NCBI RefSeq assembly: GCF_001641125.1
Contig: NZ_LWLP01000001.1
Location: 1,943,633-2,007,632 of the forward strand
Direction of reading: 5' to 3'
Source: Arthrobacter sp. OY3WO11
Lineage (GTDB): Bacteria > Actinomycetota > Actinomycetes > Actinomycetales > Micrococcaceae
Length of the DNA: 64,000 nucleotides
The translations under genes were made by a program, and so were the position numbers. This document shows positions 1 through 9,404 of this stretch, piece by piece. The notes beneath the pieces are model-generated. The model was given only the letters and a program-made list of their open reading frames with translations. It was not told the DNA's origin and did not search any database. Each line of letters starts with the position of its first letter. Within the stretch, counting starts at the first letter, position 1.

Positions 1-271
1 CAAGCTGGGCTCGGTCTGGTGGTCCCTGGCGCTGGGCCTGCTCCTGGGCGGGGCGCTCGGCAACCTGACCGACCGGCTGTTCCGGGAACCCTCCTTCGGC
101 ATGGGCCACGTGGTGGACTTTATCCAGCTCCCCAATTTCGCCATCTTCAACATCGCGGACTCGGCGGTGGTGTCCGCCGTCTCCATCATCTGCATCCTGA
201 CGCTGCGCGGCATCACCCTCGATGGAAGCAGGCTCACCCCTGAACGCAAGGACAAGTCCGGCGATGCCTGA
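1..271 (+). CDS. lspA: Lipoprotein signal peptidase, 3' end only
   Basis: Partial gene cut by the window edge; 89 C-terminal residues are visible in the frame beginning at base 2. LspA (signal peptidase II) removes the signal peptide from prolipoproteins in the cytoplasmic membrane. The two conserved aspartate segments of the family are present: [11 protein letters not shown] and, further on, FNIADSAV, with the linking [11 protein letters not shown] membrane segment follows and the protein ends in a short charged tail. Its stop codon overlaps the rluD start by 8 nt, so the two are probably co-translated; lspA-rluD-dnaE is a common actinobacterial order. Confidence 0.93.
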   Translation, partial: KLGSVWWSLALGLLLGGALGNLTDRLFREPSFGMGHVVDFIQLPNFAIFNIADSAVVSAVSIICILTLRGITLDGSRLTPERKDKSGDA

Positions 272-1202
272 AGCGACGCCTGAGCAGATTATCGTTGCCG
301 ACGAATACGGGGGAACCCGTGCCGACGCCGGGCTCGCGGCCCTTCTGGGCATTTCGCGGTCCCTTGCCGCGTCCCTCCTTGCAGAGGGCCATGTGGAGAG
401 CAAGGGCAAAGCGCTGGGCAAGTCGGCAAAGCTGGTGGCGGGCGATGTCCTGAAGGTCAGCATGCCGGAACGGCGTGACCCGCTGGAAGTCGTGGAGGAA
501 GTTGTGGAAGGCCTGAAGATCCTGCTGGATGACGAGGATTTCGTCGTCGTCGACAAACCGGTCGGCGTTGCCGCCCACCCCTCACCGGGGTGGGTGGGTC
601 CGACCGTGGTGGGAGGCCTCGCAGGGGCCGGCTACCGCATTTCCACCTCCGGGTCGCCGGAGCGGGCGGGCATCGTGCACCGGCTCGACGTCGGGACGTC
701 CGGTGTGATGGTGGTGGCGAAGTCTGAGCGTGCCTACACGGCCCTGAAGAGGGCGTTCAAGGAGCGCACAGTGGACAAGGTCTATCACGCCGTGGTGCAG
801 GGCCTGCCCGATCCGCTGGCGGGAACCATCGACGCGCCCATCGGCCGGCACCCGGGGCATGACTGGCGCTTCGCGGTGATCGAGGACGGACGTCCGTCCG
901 TCACCCACTACGAAGTCATTGAAGCTTTCGGCAAAGCCAGCCTGGTGGAGGTCCACCTTGAAACGGGCCGCACCCACCAGATCCGCGTCCATTTTTCCGC
1001 GCTCCGGCACCCCTGTGCCGGAGACCTCACCTACGGCGCCGATCCGCGGCTGGCTGCCACCCTGGGCCTGACGCGGCAGTGGCTGCACGCCCGCGAACTG
1101 GGGTTCGACCACCCCGTGACAGGGGAGCGCGTCCGGGTCACCAGCGACTACCCGCAGGACCTGGCCTATGCCCTGGAAGTCCTCGGGTCCGGGCAGGCCT
1201 AG
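264..1202 (+). CDS. rluD: RluD-family 23S rRNA pseudouridine synthase
   Basis: 312 residues. Converts uridines to pseudouridine in large-subunit rRNA (the RluA/RluC/RluD family; exact target sites are not deducible here). An N-terminal S4 RNA-binding domain (about residues 10-70) precedes the synthase domain. The catalytic aspartate lies in HRLDVGTSG (Asp142), and the GRTHQIRVH motif follows near residue 240. I chose ATG 264 rather than ATG 222 because the sequence after it starts the conserved S4 region and it overlaps the lspA stop, as in coupled genes; the upstream extension would run 14 residues into lspA. Confidence 0.92.
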   Translation: MPEATPEQIIVADEYGGTRADAGLAALLGISRSLAASLLAEGHVESKGKALGKSAKLVAGDVLKVSMPERRDPLEVVEEVVEGLKILLDDEDFVVVDKPVGVAAHPSPGWVGPTVVGGLAGAGYRISTSGSPERAGIVHRLDVGTSGVMVVAKSERAYTALKRAFKERTVDKVYHAVVQGLPDPLAGTIDAPIGRHPGHDWRFAVIEDGRPSVTHYEVIEAFGKASLVEVHLETGRTHQIRVHFSALRHPCAGDLTYGADPRLAATLGLTRQWLHARELGFDHPVTGERVRVTSDYPQDLAYALEVLGSGQA

Positions 1203-1226
1203 CGCTTTCGCCACCTGTCCGGCGCA

Positions 1227-1232
1227 TAGAAT
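1227..1232 (+). promoter_or_regulatory. -10 box of a leaderless dnaE transcript
   Basis: TAGAAT lies exactly 6 nt before the dnaE GTG, and no Shine-Dalgarno sequence precedes the start. This geometry puts transcription initiation on or within a base or so of the start codon. No clear -35 is seen. Confidence 0.6.
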
Positions 1233-1238
1233 AGTGCG

Positions 1239-4200
1239 GTGACTTCCAGCAATGACTCGTTTGTCCATCTCCACAACCACACCGAGTACTCGATGCTGGA
1301 CGGCGCCGCCAGGCTCGGTGAGCTGTTCGACGAGACCGAGCGGCTGGGGATGCCCGCACTTGCCACCACCGACCACGGCTACCTCTTCGGCGCCTTCGAC
1401 TTCTGGAAGAAGGCCACCGACAAGGGGATCAAGCCGATCATCGGCGTCGAAGCCTATGTGACTCCGGGAACGGCCCGCAGCGACAAGAGCCGCGTGCGCT
1501 GGGGCGAGGAGCACCAGCGCAAGGACGATATCTCCGGCGGTGGTTCCTACACCCACATGACCCTGCTCAGCTACAACAACGCGGGCATGCGGAACCTGTT
1601 CCGGGCATCCTCCATCGCCTCGCTGGACGCCGTGTTCGGCAAATGGCCGCGGCTGGACCGGGAACTGCTCAATACCTACTCCGAGGGATTGATTGCCACC
1701 ACCGGCTGCCCCTCCGGGGAAATCCAGACCCGGCTCCGGCTGGGCCAGTACCGTGAGGCGCTGGAAGCCGCCGCGGAGTTCCGGGACATCTTCGGGGCCG
1801 AGAACTACTTCTGCGAGCTCATGGACCACGGGCTGGACATCGAACGGCGCGTCACAGGCGACCTGCTGCGGCTCGCCAAGGACCTGAACCTTCCCCTGGT
1901 GGCCACCAACGACCTCCACTACACCCACGAGCACGACGCCAAGGCCCACGAGGCCCTGCTGGCCATCCAGTCCGGGTCCACCCTCCTGGAGCCCACCTAC
2001 GACAACGGTGGTTCACGCTTTGCTTTCTCCGGCAGCGGCTACTACCTGAAGTCCCCGCAGGAAATGCGGGAACTGTTCCGCGATCACCCGGACGCCTGCG
2101 ACAACACACTCCTCATCGCCGAGCGCTGTGAGGTGTCCTTCAACACCGGCGCCAACTACATGCCGCGCTTCCCCTGCCCGCCCGGGGAGGACGAGACGTC
2201 CTGGCTGGTCAAGGAGGTTGCCACGGGGCTCGAGTACCGCTATCCCGGCGGTGTTCCCGACGACGTCCGCGCGCAGGCGGACTACGAGCTGGGCGTCATC
2301 ACCTCGATGGGGTTCCCCGGATACTTCCTGGTGGTGGCGGACTTCATCAACTGGGCCAAGAACAACGGCATCCGGGTTGGTCCCGGCCGTGGTTCCGGTG
2401 CCGGTTCCATGGTGGCGTACGCCATGCGCATCACGGACCTCGACCCGCTGCGGCACGGCCTGATCTTCGAACGGTTCCTCAACCCGGACCGCGTCTCCAT
2501 GCCCGACTTCGACGTCGACTTCGATGACCGGCGCCGGTCCGAGGTCATCGACTACGTGACCCGGAAGTACGGCGACGAACGCGTTGCCATGATCGTCACG
2601 TACGGCACCATCAAGACCAAGCAGGCGCTGAAGGACTCCTCCCGCGTGCTGGGCTACCCGTTCAGCATGGGCGAGCAGCTGACCAAGGCGCTCCCGCCCG
2701 CCGTGATGGCCAAGGACATTCCGCTCGCGGATATCCAGAACCCGGAAGCCAAGCGCTACGGCGAAGCGGGAGACTTCCGCCAGCTCATCAGCACCGACCC
2801 CGAGGCTGCGAAAGTCTTCGAGACGGCACTGGGCATCGAGGGGCTGAAGCGGCAGTGGGGCGTCCACGCAGCCGGCGTCATCATGTCCTCGGACCCGATC
2901 ATCGACGTCATCCCCATCATGCGCCGGATCCAGGACGGCCAGGTCATTACCCAGTTCGACTACCCCACGTGCGAGGGCCTGGGGCTGATCAAGATGGACT
3001 TTCTGGGCCTGCGGAACCTGACGATCATTTCCGACGCCCTGGAAAACATCAAGATGAACCGCGGCATCGACCTGGACCTCGAATCGCTGGAACTGGATGA
3101 CGCCCCGTCCTACGAACTCCTGGCCCGCGGCGATACCCTGGGCGTGTTCCAGCTGGACGGCGGGCCCATGCGGTCCCTGCTCAAGCTGATGAAGCCTGAC
3201 AACTTCGAAGACATTTCTGCGGTGCTCGCCCTGTACCGTCCCGGGCCCATGGGTGCCAACGCGCACACGGACTACGCGCTCCGCAAGAACGGGATCCAGG
3301 AAGTCATCCCGATCCACCCCGAACTGAAGGAACCGCTCGCGGAGATCCTCGGCGGAACCTACGGCCTGATCGTGTACCAGGAGCAGGTTATGGCGGTGGC
3401 GCAGAAGCTGGCCGGCTACTCGCTGGGCCAGGCCGACATCCTCCGCCGCGCCATGGGCAAGAAGAAGAAATCGGAGCTGGACAAGCAGTTCGCCGGCTTC
3501 TCCCAGGGCATGCAGGACAACGGCTACTCAATGGAAGCCGTCAAGACGCTGTGGGACATCCTGCTTCCGTTCTCCGACTACGCCTTCAACAAGGCACACT
3601 CTGCCGCCTACGGCGTGATCTCCTACTGGACCGCCTACCTCAAGGCGCACTACGCGCCGGAGTACATGGCCGCGCTGCTGACGTCGGTGGGGGATGACAA
3701 GGACAAGTCGGCGATCTACCTTAACGAGTGCCGCCGCATGGGCATCACCGTGCTGCCGCCGGACGTCAACGAGTCCGCCCTGAACTTCACCCCGGTGGGC
3801 AACGACATCCGCTTCGGCATGGGCGCAATCCGCAACGTGGGTGTGAACGTGGTGGAGGCCATGGTGGCCGCCCGCGAAAGCGAGGGCGCGTACACGTCCT
3901 TCAAGGACTACTTGATGAAGGTTCCGGCAGTGGTCTGCAACAAGCGGACCATCGAATCGCTGATCAAGTCCGGCGCCTTCGACTCACTGGGCCACCACCG
4001 CCGGGCGCTGGCCATGATCCATGAAGAGGCCATCGACTCCGTCATCACACTCAAGCGGAACGAAGCGATCGGACAGTTCGATCTCTTCGCCGGGTTCGAT
4101 GAAGCCGAATCCGAGTCATCGCTGAGCATCGAGATCCCCGACCTGCCGGAGTGGGAGAAGAAGGACAAACTTTCCTTCGAACGGGACATGCTCGGTCTCT

Positions 4201-4796
4201 ACGTCTCGGACCATCCGCTGCAGGGCCTGGAGGGACTGCTCAGCCAGCACGCGGAGATGAGCATCACCTCTGTCCTTGGTGAAGACGGGCCACAGGACGG
4301 CGCGATCATCACCATTGCCGGCATGATCACCTCGCTGAGCCGGCGCATCGCCAAAGCCAGCGGCAACGCGTACGCCCGGGCCGAAGTGGAGGACCTTGGC
4401 GGTTCCATGGAAGTCATGTTCTTCGGCCAGGTCTACGGACCCATCGCCTCTGTCCTCGCGGAGGACCTGATTGTGGTGGTCAAGGGGCGCCTGCAGAAGC
4501 GCGACGACGGTGCCATCACCCTGAACTGCATGGAGTTGTCCGTTCCCGACCTCAGCGAGGGGCTCAACGGCCCGCTGGTGATCACCATGCCCACCTACAA
4601 AGCCACCGAGGCTGTGGTCACGGAACTGGGCGAGGTGCTCCGCACACACCGCGGCAACTCCGAGGTGCGCCTGCACCTGCAGGGCGACACGCGGACGGAA
4701 ATCATGGGACTGCCGGTCCACCTGCGCGTAAACCCCAGCCCGTCACTGTTCGGCGACCTGAAGGTGCTGCTCGGCCCGGCCTGCCTGGACGCCTAA
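1239..4796 (+). CDS. dnaE: DNA polymerase III alpha subunit
   Basis: 1185 residues, GTG start. Catalytic subunit of the replicative polymerase. The N-terminal PHP domain begins with HLHNHTEYSMLDG (residues ~10-22). The polymerase palm carries the acidic triad in MPDFDVDFDD (Asp423, Asp425, Asp427). Helix-hairpin-helix and C-terminal OB-fold regions follow; the OB fold is around residues 1025-1110 (ITIAGMITSLSRR). The length is that of the replicative DnaE1 type, not the shorter error-prone DnaE2/ImuC. The start follows a TAGAAT box by 6 nt with no ribosome-binding site, suggesting leaderless expression separate from rluD. Confidence 0.97.
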   Translation: MTSSNDSFVHLHNHTEYSMLDGAARLGELFDETERLGMPALATTDHGYLFGAFDFWKKATDKGIKPIIGVEAYVTPGTARSDKSRVRWGEEHQRKDDISGGGSYTHMTLLSYNNAGMRNLFRASSIASLDAVFGKWPRLDRELLNTYSEGLIATTGCPSGEIQTRLRLGQYREALEAAAEFRDIFGAENYFCELMDHGLDIERRVTGDLLRLAKDLNLPLVATNDLHYTHEHDAKAHEALLAIQSGSTLLEPTYDNGGSRFAFSGSGYYLKSPQEMRELFRDHPDACDNTLLIAERCEVSFNTGANYMPRFPCPPGEDETSWLVKEVATGLEYRYPGGVPDDVRAQADYELGVITSMGFPGYFLVVADFINWAKNNGIRVGPGRGSGAGSMVAYAMRITDLDPLRHGLIFERFLNPDRVSMPDFDVDFDDRRRSEVIDYVTRKYGDERVAMIVTYGTIKTKQALKDSSRVLGYPFSMGEQLTKALPPAVMAKDIPLADIQNPEAKRYGEAGDFRQLISTDPEAAKVFETALGIEGLKRQWGVHAAGVIMSSDPIIDVIPIMRRIQDGQVITQFDYPTCEGLGLIKMDFLGLRNLTIISDALENIKMNRGIDLDLESLELDDAPSYELLARGDTLGVFQLDGGPMRSLLKLMKPDNFEDISAVLALYRPGPMGANAHTDYALRKNGIQEVIPIHPELKEPLAEILGGTYGLIVYQEQVMAVAQKLAGYSLGQADILRRAMGKKKKSELDKQFAGFSQGMQDNGYSMEAVKTLWDILLPFSDYAFNKAHSAAYGVISYWTAYLKAHYAPEYMAALLTSVGDDKDKSAIYLNECRRMGITVLPPDVNESALNFTPVGNDIRFGMGAIRNVGVNVVEAMVAARESEGAYTSFKDYLMKVPAVVCNKRTIESLIKSGAFDSLGHHRRALAMIHEEAIDSVITLKRNEAIGQFDLFAGFDEAESESSLSIEIPDLPEWEKKDKLSFERDMLGLYVSDHPLQGLEGLLSQHAEMSITSVLGEDGPQDGAIITIAGMITSLSRRIAKASGNAYARAEVEDLGGSMEVMFFGQVYGPIASVLAEDLIVVVKGRLQKRDDGAITLNCMELSVPDLSEGLNGPLVITMPTYKATEAVVTELGEVLRTHRGNSEVRLHLQGDTRTEIMGLPVHLRVNPSPSLFGDLKVLLGPACLDA

Positions 4797-4810
4797 GCTG
4801 CCCCTTACAA

Positions 4811-4860
4811 AAGGACGACGGCGGAAGGACGACGGCGGAAGGCACGTCCCGTCGTCGTCC
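4811..4860. terminator. Probable terminator between convergent dnaE and flavin reductase gene
   Basis: A 14-nt unit AAGGACGACGGCGG occurs twice in tandem (4811-4824, 4825-4838). Its GGACGACG can pair with CGTCGTCC at 4853-4860. It lies between two converging genes, but there is no strong T tract. Confidence 0.5.
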
Positions 4861-4878
4861 GCGGGTTGTGTGGGACTG

Positions 4879-5379
4879 CTAGATCTCGTAGTCCAGCGGG
4901 ACGGGCTGGCCGTACGCGCCGCCGTGGTACAGCAGGGGTGAGGCCTCACCGCCCACCTGGCCGTCCACCACCTGGACCACCACCACGGCGTTATTCTCGA
5001 AGGACAGCCGCATCTGCACCTCGCCGATCAGCCAGCCGGCCACGTCCTTCAGGATGGGCACCCCGTGCGGGCCGGCTTCCCAGTGGTCGCCCTCAAAACG
5101 ATTGCCGGCCCCAGCGAACCGGTCGGCCAGCTGCATGTTCTCGAGGCCCAGCATGTGGACCCCCAGGTAGGTGGTGTTGGCCACGGCCGGCCACGACCTG
5201 GAGCTGCGGGCCATGTTGAACGTGAAGCGCGGAGGCTGCGCGGAGAGCGAGGCCACGGAGGTGGCGGTGAAGCCGTAGGGCTGGTCCTGGTAGTTCACCG
5301 TGATGATGGCGACGCCGGCGGCGTGGCGCCGGAACATCTCCCTGAACGTCCGCTCGAACGGAACGTCATTAGTTGTCAC
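4879..5379 (-). CDS. Flavin reductase family protein (FMN-binding split barrel)
   Basis: 166 residues, GTG start preceded by AGGAG at 5-nt spacing. The sequence has the flavin-reductase-like domain throughout: GVAIITV near residue 21, GFTATSVASLS near 37-47 and PPRFTFNMARSS near 49-60, the region that binds FMN in this family. Such proteins use NAD(P)H to reduce free flavin for two-component monooxygenases, or act as small flavoproteins. No monooxygenase is adjacent, so the partner is unknown. Convergent with dnaE. Confidence 0.85.
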   Translation of the reverse strand: MTTNDVPFERTFREMFRRHAAGVAIITVNYQDQPYGFTATSVASLSAQPPRFTFNMARSSRSWPAVANTTYLGVHMLGLENMQLADRFAGAGNRFEGDHWEAGPHGVPILKDVAGWLIGEVQMRLSFENNAVVVVQVVDGQVGGEASPLLYHGGAYGQPVPLDYEI

Positions 5380-5500
5380 GGAAACTCCTGGTGGCTGGAA
5401 CGTCGGGTACGGGTGCTCTCCTTCAAGGGTATGGCTCTGCCGTGCCGGCAGTGAATTCCTGGCAGGCCCGGGTCCGGCGATGAACGCCGCTTACATTTGT

Positions 5501-5506
5501 TAAGGT
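5501..5506 (+). promoter_or_regulatory. -10 box, near-leaderless
   Basis: TAAGGT, 7 nt before the ATG at 5514; no ribosome-binding site between them. Confidence 0.5.
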
Positions 5507-5513
5507 TTGTTGC

Positions 5514-6044
5514 ATGACGAAAGCCACCCGCCGCACACGCCCGCGGCTGCCTTGGGCGATGCTGGCGGTCCCGGCAGCGGCAGGTGTTCCGCTGGGCATC
5601 CTTTGGTGGCTCCTGGCGCCCGGGGGCCTGAACCTGATCACCAGGGACCCGGCCTTCGGCAGCGGAACCAATCCGGATGTCTGGCTGCCGCGGGACCTGA
5701 CGCTGGCCGGACTGCTGGTTCTTGCCGGATGCTTCCTGGCCGTTGTCCTGGCGGACAAAAAACGGCCGGATCCGCAGGCGGACCTGGTGGCGGGCCTGGC
5801 GGGAGCCCTGTGCGGGGCAGCGCTGGCCTGGCAGGCGGGGCTGATGGCCGCTCAACTGTGGGCGCCTGCGGTTGATGCATCAGCAAACGCCAGCATTGCC
5901 TTTTCGCTCCGTGCCTGGCCGGTGCTGCTCCTGTGGCCCGCCGCCACGGCAGTCTCGGTTTTTGTGCTGGAACTTCTCGACCTCATGGGCCGGAAGCCGG
6001 CGGCGGAACACGAGAGTCGCCGGACGCTGTGGCAGGGCCAGTAA
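5514..6044 (+). CDS. Four-pass membrane protein of unknown function
   Basis: 176 residues. I do not recognise a named family with confidence. An Arg/Lys-rich N-terminus (residues 1-11) is followed by four hydrophobic segments at about 13-35, 60-80, 90-113 and 132-155, and a charged cytoplasmic-type tail. The second and third segments are joined by a short acidic/basic loop (DKKRPDPQAD). It ends 9 nt before hisD, but hisD appears to have its own -10 box, so co-transcription is optional. Confidence 0.75.
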   Translation: MTKATRRTRPRLPWAMLAVPAAAGVPLGILWWLLAPGGLNLITRDPAFGSGTNPDVWLPRDLTLAGLLVLAGCFLAVVLADKKRPDPQADLVAGLAGALCGAALAWQAGLMAAQLWAPAVDASANASIAFSLRAWPVLLLWPAATAVSVFVLELLDLMGRKPAAEHESRRTLWQGQ

Positions 6045-6047
6045 AAT
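6042..6047 (+). promoter_or_regulatory. -10 box of a leaderless hisD transcript
   Basis: TAAAAT exactly 6 nt before the hisD GTG, overlapping the stop of the preceding gene. No Shine-Dalgarno sequence. Confidence 0.6.
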
Positions 6048-6053
6048 AGGCCA

Positions 6054-7424
6054 GTGACCATTTCTTCGGAGAACTCCGCCAGCCCAGCCGCCACCGCCGC
6101 CGTGGACTTCCGCACCGTTGACCTGCGTGGCCAAAGCCTCACCCTCGCCGGACTCCGGGCCGCCGTGCCGCGTGCCCAGGGCCAGACCGTGGCCGATGCC
6201 GAGGCGAAGGTCCAGGACATCATTTCGGCTGTCCGGCAGGGAGGTTTCGAGGCGCTGGGCGAACTCGCCCGGCGTTTTGACGGCGTGGCGCAGGACCACC
6301 CCCTGGTTCCCCGGGAGGCCCTGGCCTCCGCACTGGAGGAGCTGGACCCGTCCGTCCGCGGCGCGCTCGAGGAATCCATCAGCCGGGCCCGCCGATTCGC
6401 TGACGGCCAGCGTCCGCGCAATATCGAGGTACAGCTCGGCGACGGCGCAGTAGTGGCGCAGAACTGGGTGCCGGTGGCACGGGTGGGGCTCTACGTCCCG
6501 GGCGGCCTCGCCGTCTACCCCTCCTCCGTGATCATGAACGTCGTCCCGGCCCTCGCCGCAGGAGTTCAGTCCATCGCCCTGGCGTCCCCTCCGCAAAAGG
6601 AATTTGGGGGGCTGCCGCACCCCACCATCCTCGCCGCTGCCGCGCTTCTGGGCATCACTGAGGTGTATGCCATCGGCGGCGCCCAGGCCATCGCCGCGTT
6701 CGCCTACGGTGTTCCGGCAACGGAGGCCGGTCCGGCGCTGGAGCCGGTGGACGTTGTGACCGGACCGGGCAACATCTTTGTTGCCACCGCCAAGCGTTTG
6801 GTCAAGGGCGTGGTGGGAATCGACTCGGAGGCGGGCACCACGGAAATCGCGATCCTTGCAGACTCCACGGCCCAGCCCCGCCTGGTGGCTGCCGACCTCA
6901 TCAGCCAGGCCGAGCACGACCCCAAGGCAGCATCCGTGCTGATCACGGATTCCAAGGAGCTCGCCGCCGCTGTCCGTGCCGAGCTCGACCGGCAGGCTGC
7001 GGCCACCAGGCACTCCGCCCGGGTCCGCGAGGCGCTGTCCGGCCCGCAGTCCGGGGTGGTCCTGGTGGACAACCTTGAACAAGGCATTGCAGCGTGTGAC
7101 GCCTACGCGGCAGAACACCTGGAGATCATGACGCAGGATGCCCCGGGCATCGCGGCCAGGATCCGGAATGCCGGTGCCATCTTTGTGGGCGACTACAGCC
7201 CTGTCAGCCTGGGGGATTACTGCGCCGGCTCCAACCACGTCCTGCCTACCAGCGGCACTGCAGCATTTTCGTCCGGCCTGAACGTGACCACGTTCCTGCG
7301 GGCCATCCAGGTGGTGAACTACACCCGTGACGCGCTGGCGGAAGTCAGCGGCCACATTGTCAGCCTTTCCGGGGCCGAAGACCTTCCGGCGCACGGGGAT
7401 GCGGTGACCGTCCGGTTCTCCTGA
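6054..7424 (+). CDS. hisD: Histidinol dehydrogenase
   Basis: 456 residues, GTG start. Catalyses the last two oxidations of histidine synthesis (L-histidinol to L-histidine, NAD+). Family landmarks: [17 protein letters not shown] (around residues 145-160), [13 protein letters not shown] (~205-217), [16 protein letters not shown] (~230-245), DSEAGTTEI, and SQAEHDPKA (~285), whose Gln/His residues are zinc ligands and catalytic. Near the C-terminus AEHLEIM and [13 protein letters not shown] complete the active site. The rest of the his operon is not next to it. Confidence 0.96.
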   Translation: MTISSENSASPAATAAVDFRTVDLRGQSLTLAGLRAAVPRAQGQTVADAEAKVQDIISAVRQGGFEALGELARRFDGVAQDHPLVPREALASALEELDPSVRGALEESISRARRFADGQRPRNIEVQLGDGAVVAQNWVPVARVGLYVPGGLAVYPSSVIMNVVPALAAGVQSIALASPPQKEFGGLPHPTILAAAALLGITEVYAIGGAQAIAAFAYGVPATEAGPALEPVDVVTGPGNIFVATAKRLVKGVVGIDSEAGTTEIAILADSTAQPRLVAADLISQAEHDPKAASVLITDSKELAAAVRAELDRQAAATRHSARVREALSGPQSGVVLVDNLEQGIAACDAYAAEHLEIMTQDAPGIAARIRNAGAIFVGDYSPVSLGDYCAGSNHVLPTSGTAAFSSGLNVTTFLRAIQVVNYTRDALAEVSGHIVSLSGAEDLPAHGDAVTVRFS

Positions 7425-7435
7425 ATCAGTCCACC

Positions 7436-7473
7436 GTGCCGCATGTAGTGGTGGCAACCACAACATGTAGTAC
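7436..7473 (+). promoter_or_regulatory. Candidate paired NrdR boxes upstream of nrdR
   Basis: The stretch contains CATGTAGTG and CATGTAGTA 22 bp apart (7442 and 7464). The downstream 16-mer at 7458-7473 matches 11 of 16 positions of the NrdR-box consensus as I remember it (ACACWATATATWGTGT); the upstream one matches 8. The pair sits directly before a plausible promoter, so autoregulation by NrdR is likely but unproven. The spacing is shorter than the roughly 31-bp centre spacing usual for NrdR-box pairs. Confidence 0.45.
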
Positions 7474-7481
7474 TTACACGC

Positions 7482-7511
7482 TTGTTATTAGCGTGAGCGG
7501 GGACGTAAACT
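7482..7511 (+). promoter_or_regulatory. Candidate nrdR promoter
   Basis: TTGTTA (7482-7487), 18-nt spacer, TAAACT (7506-7511). Gives a leader of about 120 nt before the nrdR ATG. Located immediately downstream of the candidate NrdR boxes. Confidence 0.5.
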
Positions 7512-7640
7512 GGGAGACGGCGCAGGCGCGCCTGCAGAAGGTTGGCCTGCACAGAAGCCTGGCCCGCACAGAAGGTGGGCCGGCAGAATCTGCCTGATGA
7601 TTTAGTTCCGCTTGCACACGTCCTGGGAGAGGGAGGCACG

Positions 7641-8144
7641 ATGTACTGTCCGTTCTGCCGCAACCCCGATTCCCGGGTGGTGGACAGCCGCATGGCGGAT
7701 GACGGCTCGGCCATCCGGCGCCGCCGCCAGTGCCCGGAGTGCGGACGCAGGTTCACCACCGTCGAAACCACCAGCCTTTCCGTGATCAAGCGCTCCGGCG
7801 TGGGCGAGCCCTTCAGCCGCAGCAAGGTGATCAACGGGGTGCGCAAAGCCTGCCAGGGGCGTCCCGTCAGCGAGGACGATCTCGCGCTGCTGGCGCAGGA
7901 AGTCGAGGAGCAGATCCGTTCCTCCGGCGCCGCGGAAATCGACGCCCACGAGGTAGGCCTGGTCATCCTCGGACCCCTGCAGAAGCTGGACAAGGTTGCC
8001 TACCTCCGCTTCGCGAGCGTTTACCAGGCCTTCGAATCCCTTGAGGATTTCGAGAGTGCCATCGCCCTGCTCCGCCAGGAAGAACAGGACGCCCGGGGCG
8101 TTGCCACGAAGGGCGCCAAGACCTCCGAGAAGAGCCCCCTGTAA
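7641..8144 (+). CDS. nrdR: Transcriptional repressor NrdR
   Basis: 167 residues. Represses ribonucleotide reductase operons in response to the dATP/ATP balance. The N-terminal zinc ribbon is MYCPFC (Cys3, Cys6) with the second knuckle CPEC around residue 31, and the ATP-cone domain runs from about residue 49 to 139. The start is certain: MYCPFC is the family N-terminus and GAGGGAGG lies just upstream. An upstream in-frame ATG at 7542 would add 33 unrelated residues. No reductase gene lies in the window, so the targets are elsewhere. It converges on ppgK. Confidence 0.95.
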   Translation: MYCPFCRNPDSRVVDSRMADDGSAIRRRRQCPECGRRFTTVETTSLSVIKRSGVGEPFSRSKVINGVRKACQGRPVSEDDLALLAQEVEEQIRSSGAAEIDAHEVGLVILGPLQKLDKVAYLRFASVYQAFESLEDFESAIALLRQEEQDARGVATKGAKTSEKSPL

Positions 8145-8466
8145 ACTCCGGTGGCGGCAGCGGAGGGGAAGCCGAAGCCGCCACCGGCACTCCGGTCCGG
8201 GGTATTGCCGGACGGAAGAAACGTGTCACCTGCGGGTGCAACTCCCGAGCCGGCGGACGGCCTCCTGCCACACTCCAGCGGAAGTCCGCGCCCGCCGTCG
8301 TCCGTTATACCCCACCCTGGCAACACCGCTCCGGCGGCACCAGCGGAATGGTCAATGACGTCCGCATCTCCTGTGCGGCCAGCGAACCAAGCAATGCCGT
8401 CACCGACCCCGCGGCTGCCGCCCTTGGCCGGTGCCGCCCCGGTCCGGGGCGGCACCGATTCCATGG
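8145..8466. other. Intergenic region between convergent nrdR and ppgK, with a strong hairpin
   Basis: 322 nt without a convincing gene; open frames here are proline/arginine-rich, lack ribosome-binding sites and read into ppgK antisense. The clear element is a perfect inverted repeat with 14-nt arms at 8429-8442 and 8444-8457, placed to terminate ppgK from the right and nrdR from the left. A reverse copy of the GGACGACGGCGG element found at other gene ends is at 8291-8303. Confidence 0.6.
8429..8457. terminator. Bidirectional hairpin, nrdR/ppgK
   Basis: Perfect 14-bp GC-rich inverted repeat (CGGTGCCGCCCCGG and its complement) with one central base, 10 nt beyond the ppgK stop. No T tract is visible. 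Confidence 0.6.
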
Positions 8467-9270
8467 CTACTTTGCGAGCTTGTGCTTTAACGCGATTTCG
8501 ATCGCCGCGCCCACGATGCCGGCCTCGTTGCGGAGGACTGCCGGCACGATCGGCGTGCGCAGCCGCAGGTTGGGCAGGTACTCGTCAGCGCGCTTGGAGA
8601 TGCCGCCGCCCACAATGAACAGTTCGGGCGAGAACAGGAACTCAACATGCGAGAAGTAGCGCTGCAGCAGCACGCTGTACTCGTCCCAGGACAGGCCATC
8701 GCGTTCGCGGGCCACCGCGGAAGCTTTGGTTTCGGCGTCGTGGCCGTCAATTTCCAAGTGGCCAAGTTCAGCATTGGGGACGAGCTTGCCGTCAAAGATG
8801 AAGGCCGAGCCGATTCCGGTGCCGAGCGTGATCACCAGGACCGTGCCCTTGACACCCGCACCGGCGCCGTAGCGGGCCTCAGCCAGGCCTGCGGCGTCGG
8901 CGTCGTTGATAACCTCAACGGGCCGGCCCAGGCGGGCAGTCAGGAGCGCATCGATGTCCGTGTTGAGCCAGCTCTTGTCCACGTTGGCGGCTGAGTGGAC
9001 CACGCCGTGCTGGATGATGCCGGGGAAGGTCACGCCGACGGGGGAGCCGGCAGCAGGCGCCTCGGGCCGGGCGGACAGCTCGGAAACCACCAGCGCCACG
9101 GCTTCGGCAACTGATTCAGGCGTGGCGGGCTGCGGGGTGGGGACGCGGAACCGTTCTCCCAGTAGTTTGCCCTTCTTCAGGTCGACTATGCCGCCCTTGA
9201 TTCCGGTACCTCCGATGTCGATGCCGATCAGCGGGGCGTTCTTGTTCGACTTCTCGTCCTTCTTGGCCAA
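8467..9270 (-). CDS. ppgK: Polyphosphate glucokinase (ROK family)
   Basis: 267 residues. Phosphorylates glucose with inorganic polyphosphate (and usually ATP) as donor; Arthrobacter has a well-known glucose/mannose version. Motifs: phosphate-binding GIDIGGTGIKGG (~16-27), NDADAAGLAEA with the catalytic Asp (~131-141), second phosphate loop ITLGTGIGSAFIFDG (~157-171) and ELGHLEIDG (~178). The start appears to be a TTG, since MAKKDEKSNKN is the natural N-terminus and no ATG or GTG fits; ribosome-binding potential is weak (GGAAA). Confidence 0.92.
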   Translation of the reverse strand: MAKKDEKSNKNAPLIGIDIGGTGIKGGIVDLKKGKLLGERFRVPTPQPATPESVAEAVALVVSELSARPEAPAAGSPVGVTFPGIIQHGVVHSAANVDKSWLNTDIDALLTARLGRPVEVINDADAAGLAEARYGAGAGVKGTVLVITLGTGIGSAFIFDGKLVPNAELGHLEIDGHDAETKASAVARERDGLSWDEYSVLLQRYFSHVEFLFSPELFIVGGGISKRADEYLPNLRLRTPIVPAVLRNEAGIVGAAIEIALKHKLAK

Positions 9271-9404
9271 TGGGTTTCCGTTCGTGGCAGGGGCGGGCAG
9301 GGTAGCGGCGGCCGGTGGCGTGGCCGGGAATTGATGTCCGGTCAGGAACCGGGGTGGGGTAGGGCCATGGTATGTGCGTCGTGGTGGTGCCCGGCTGGGC
9401 AGGG

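Noticed and set aside
8145..8466. Possible small genes in the nrdR-ppgK gap
   Set aside because: Open frames are Pro/Arg-rich, lack ribosome-binding sites and run into antisense of ppgK.
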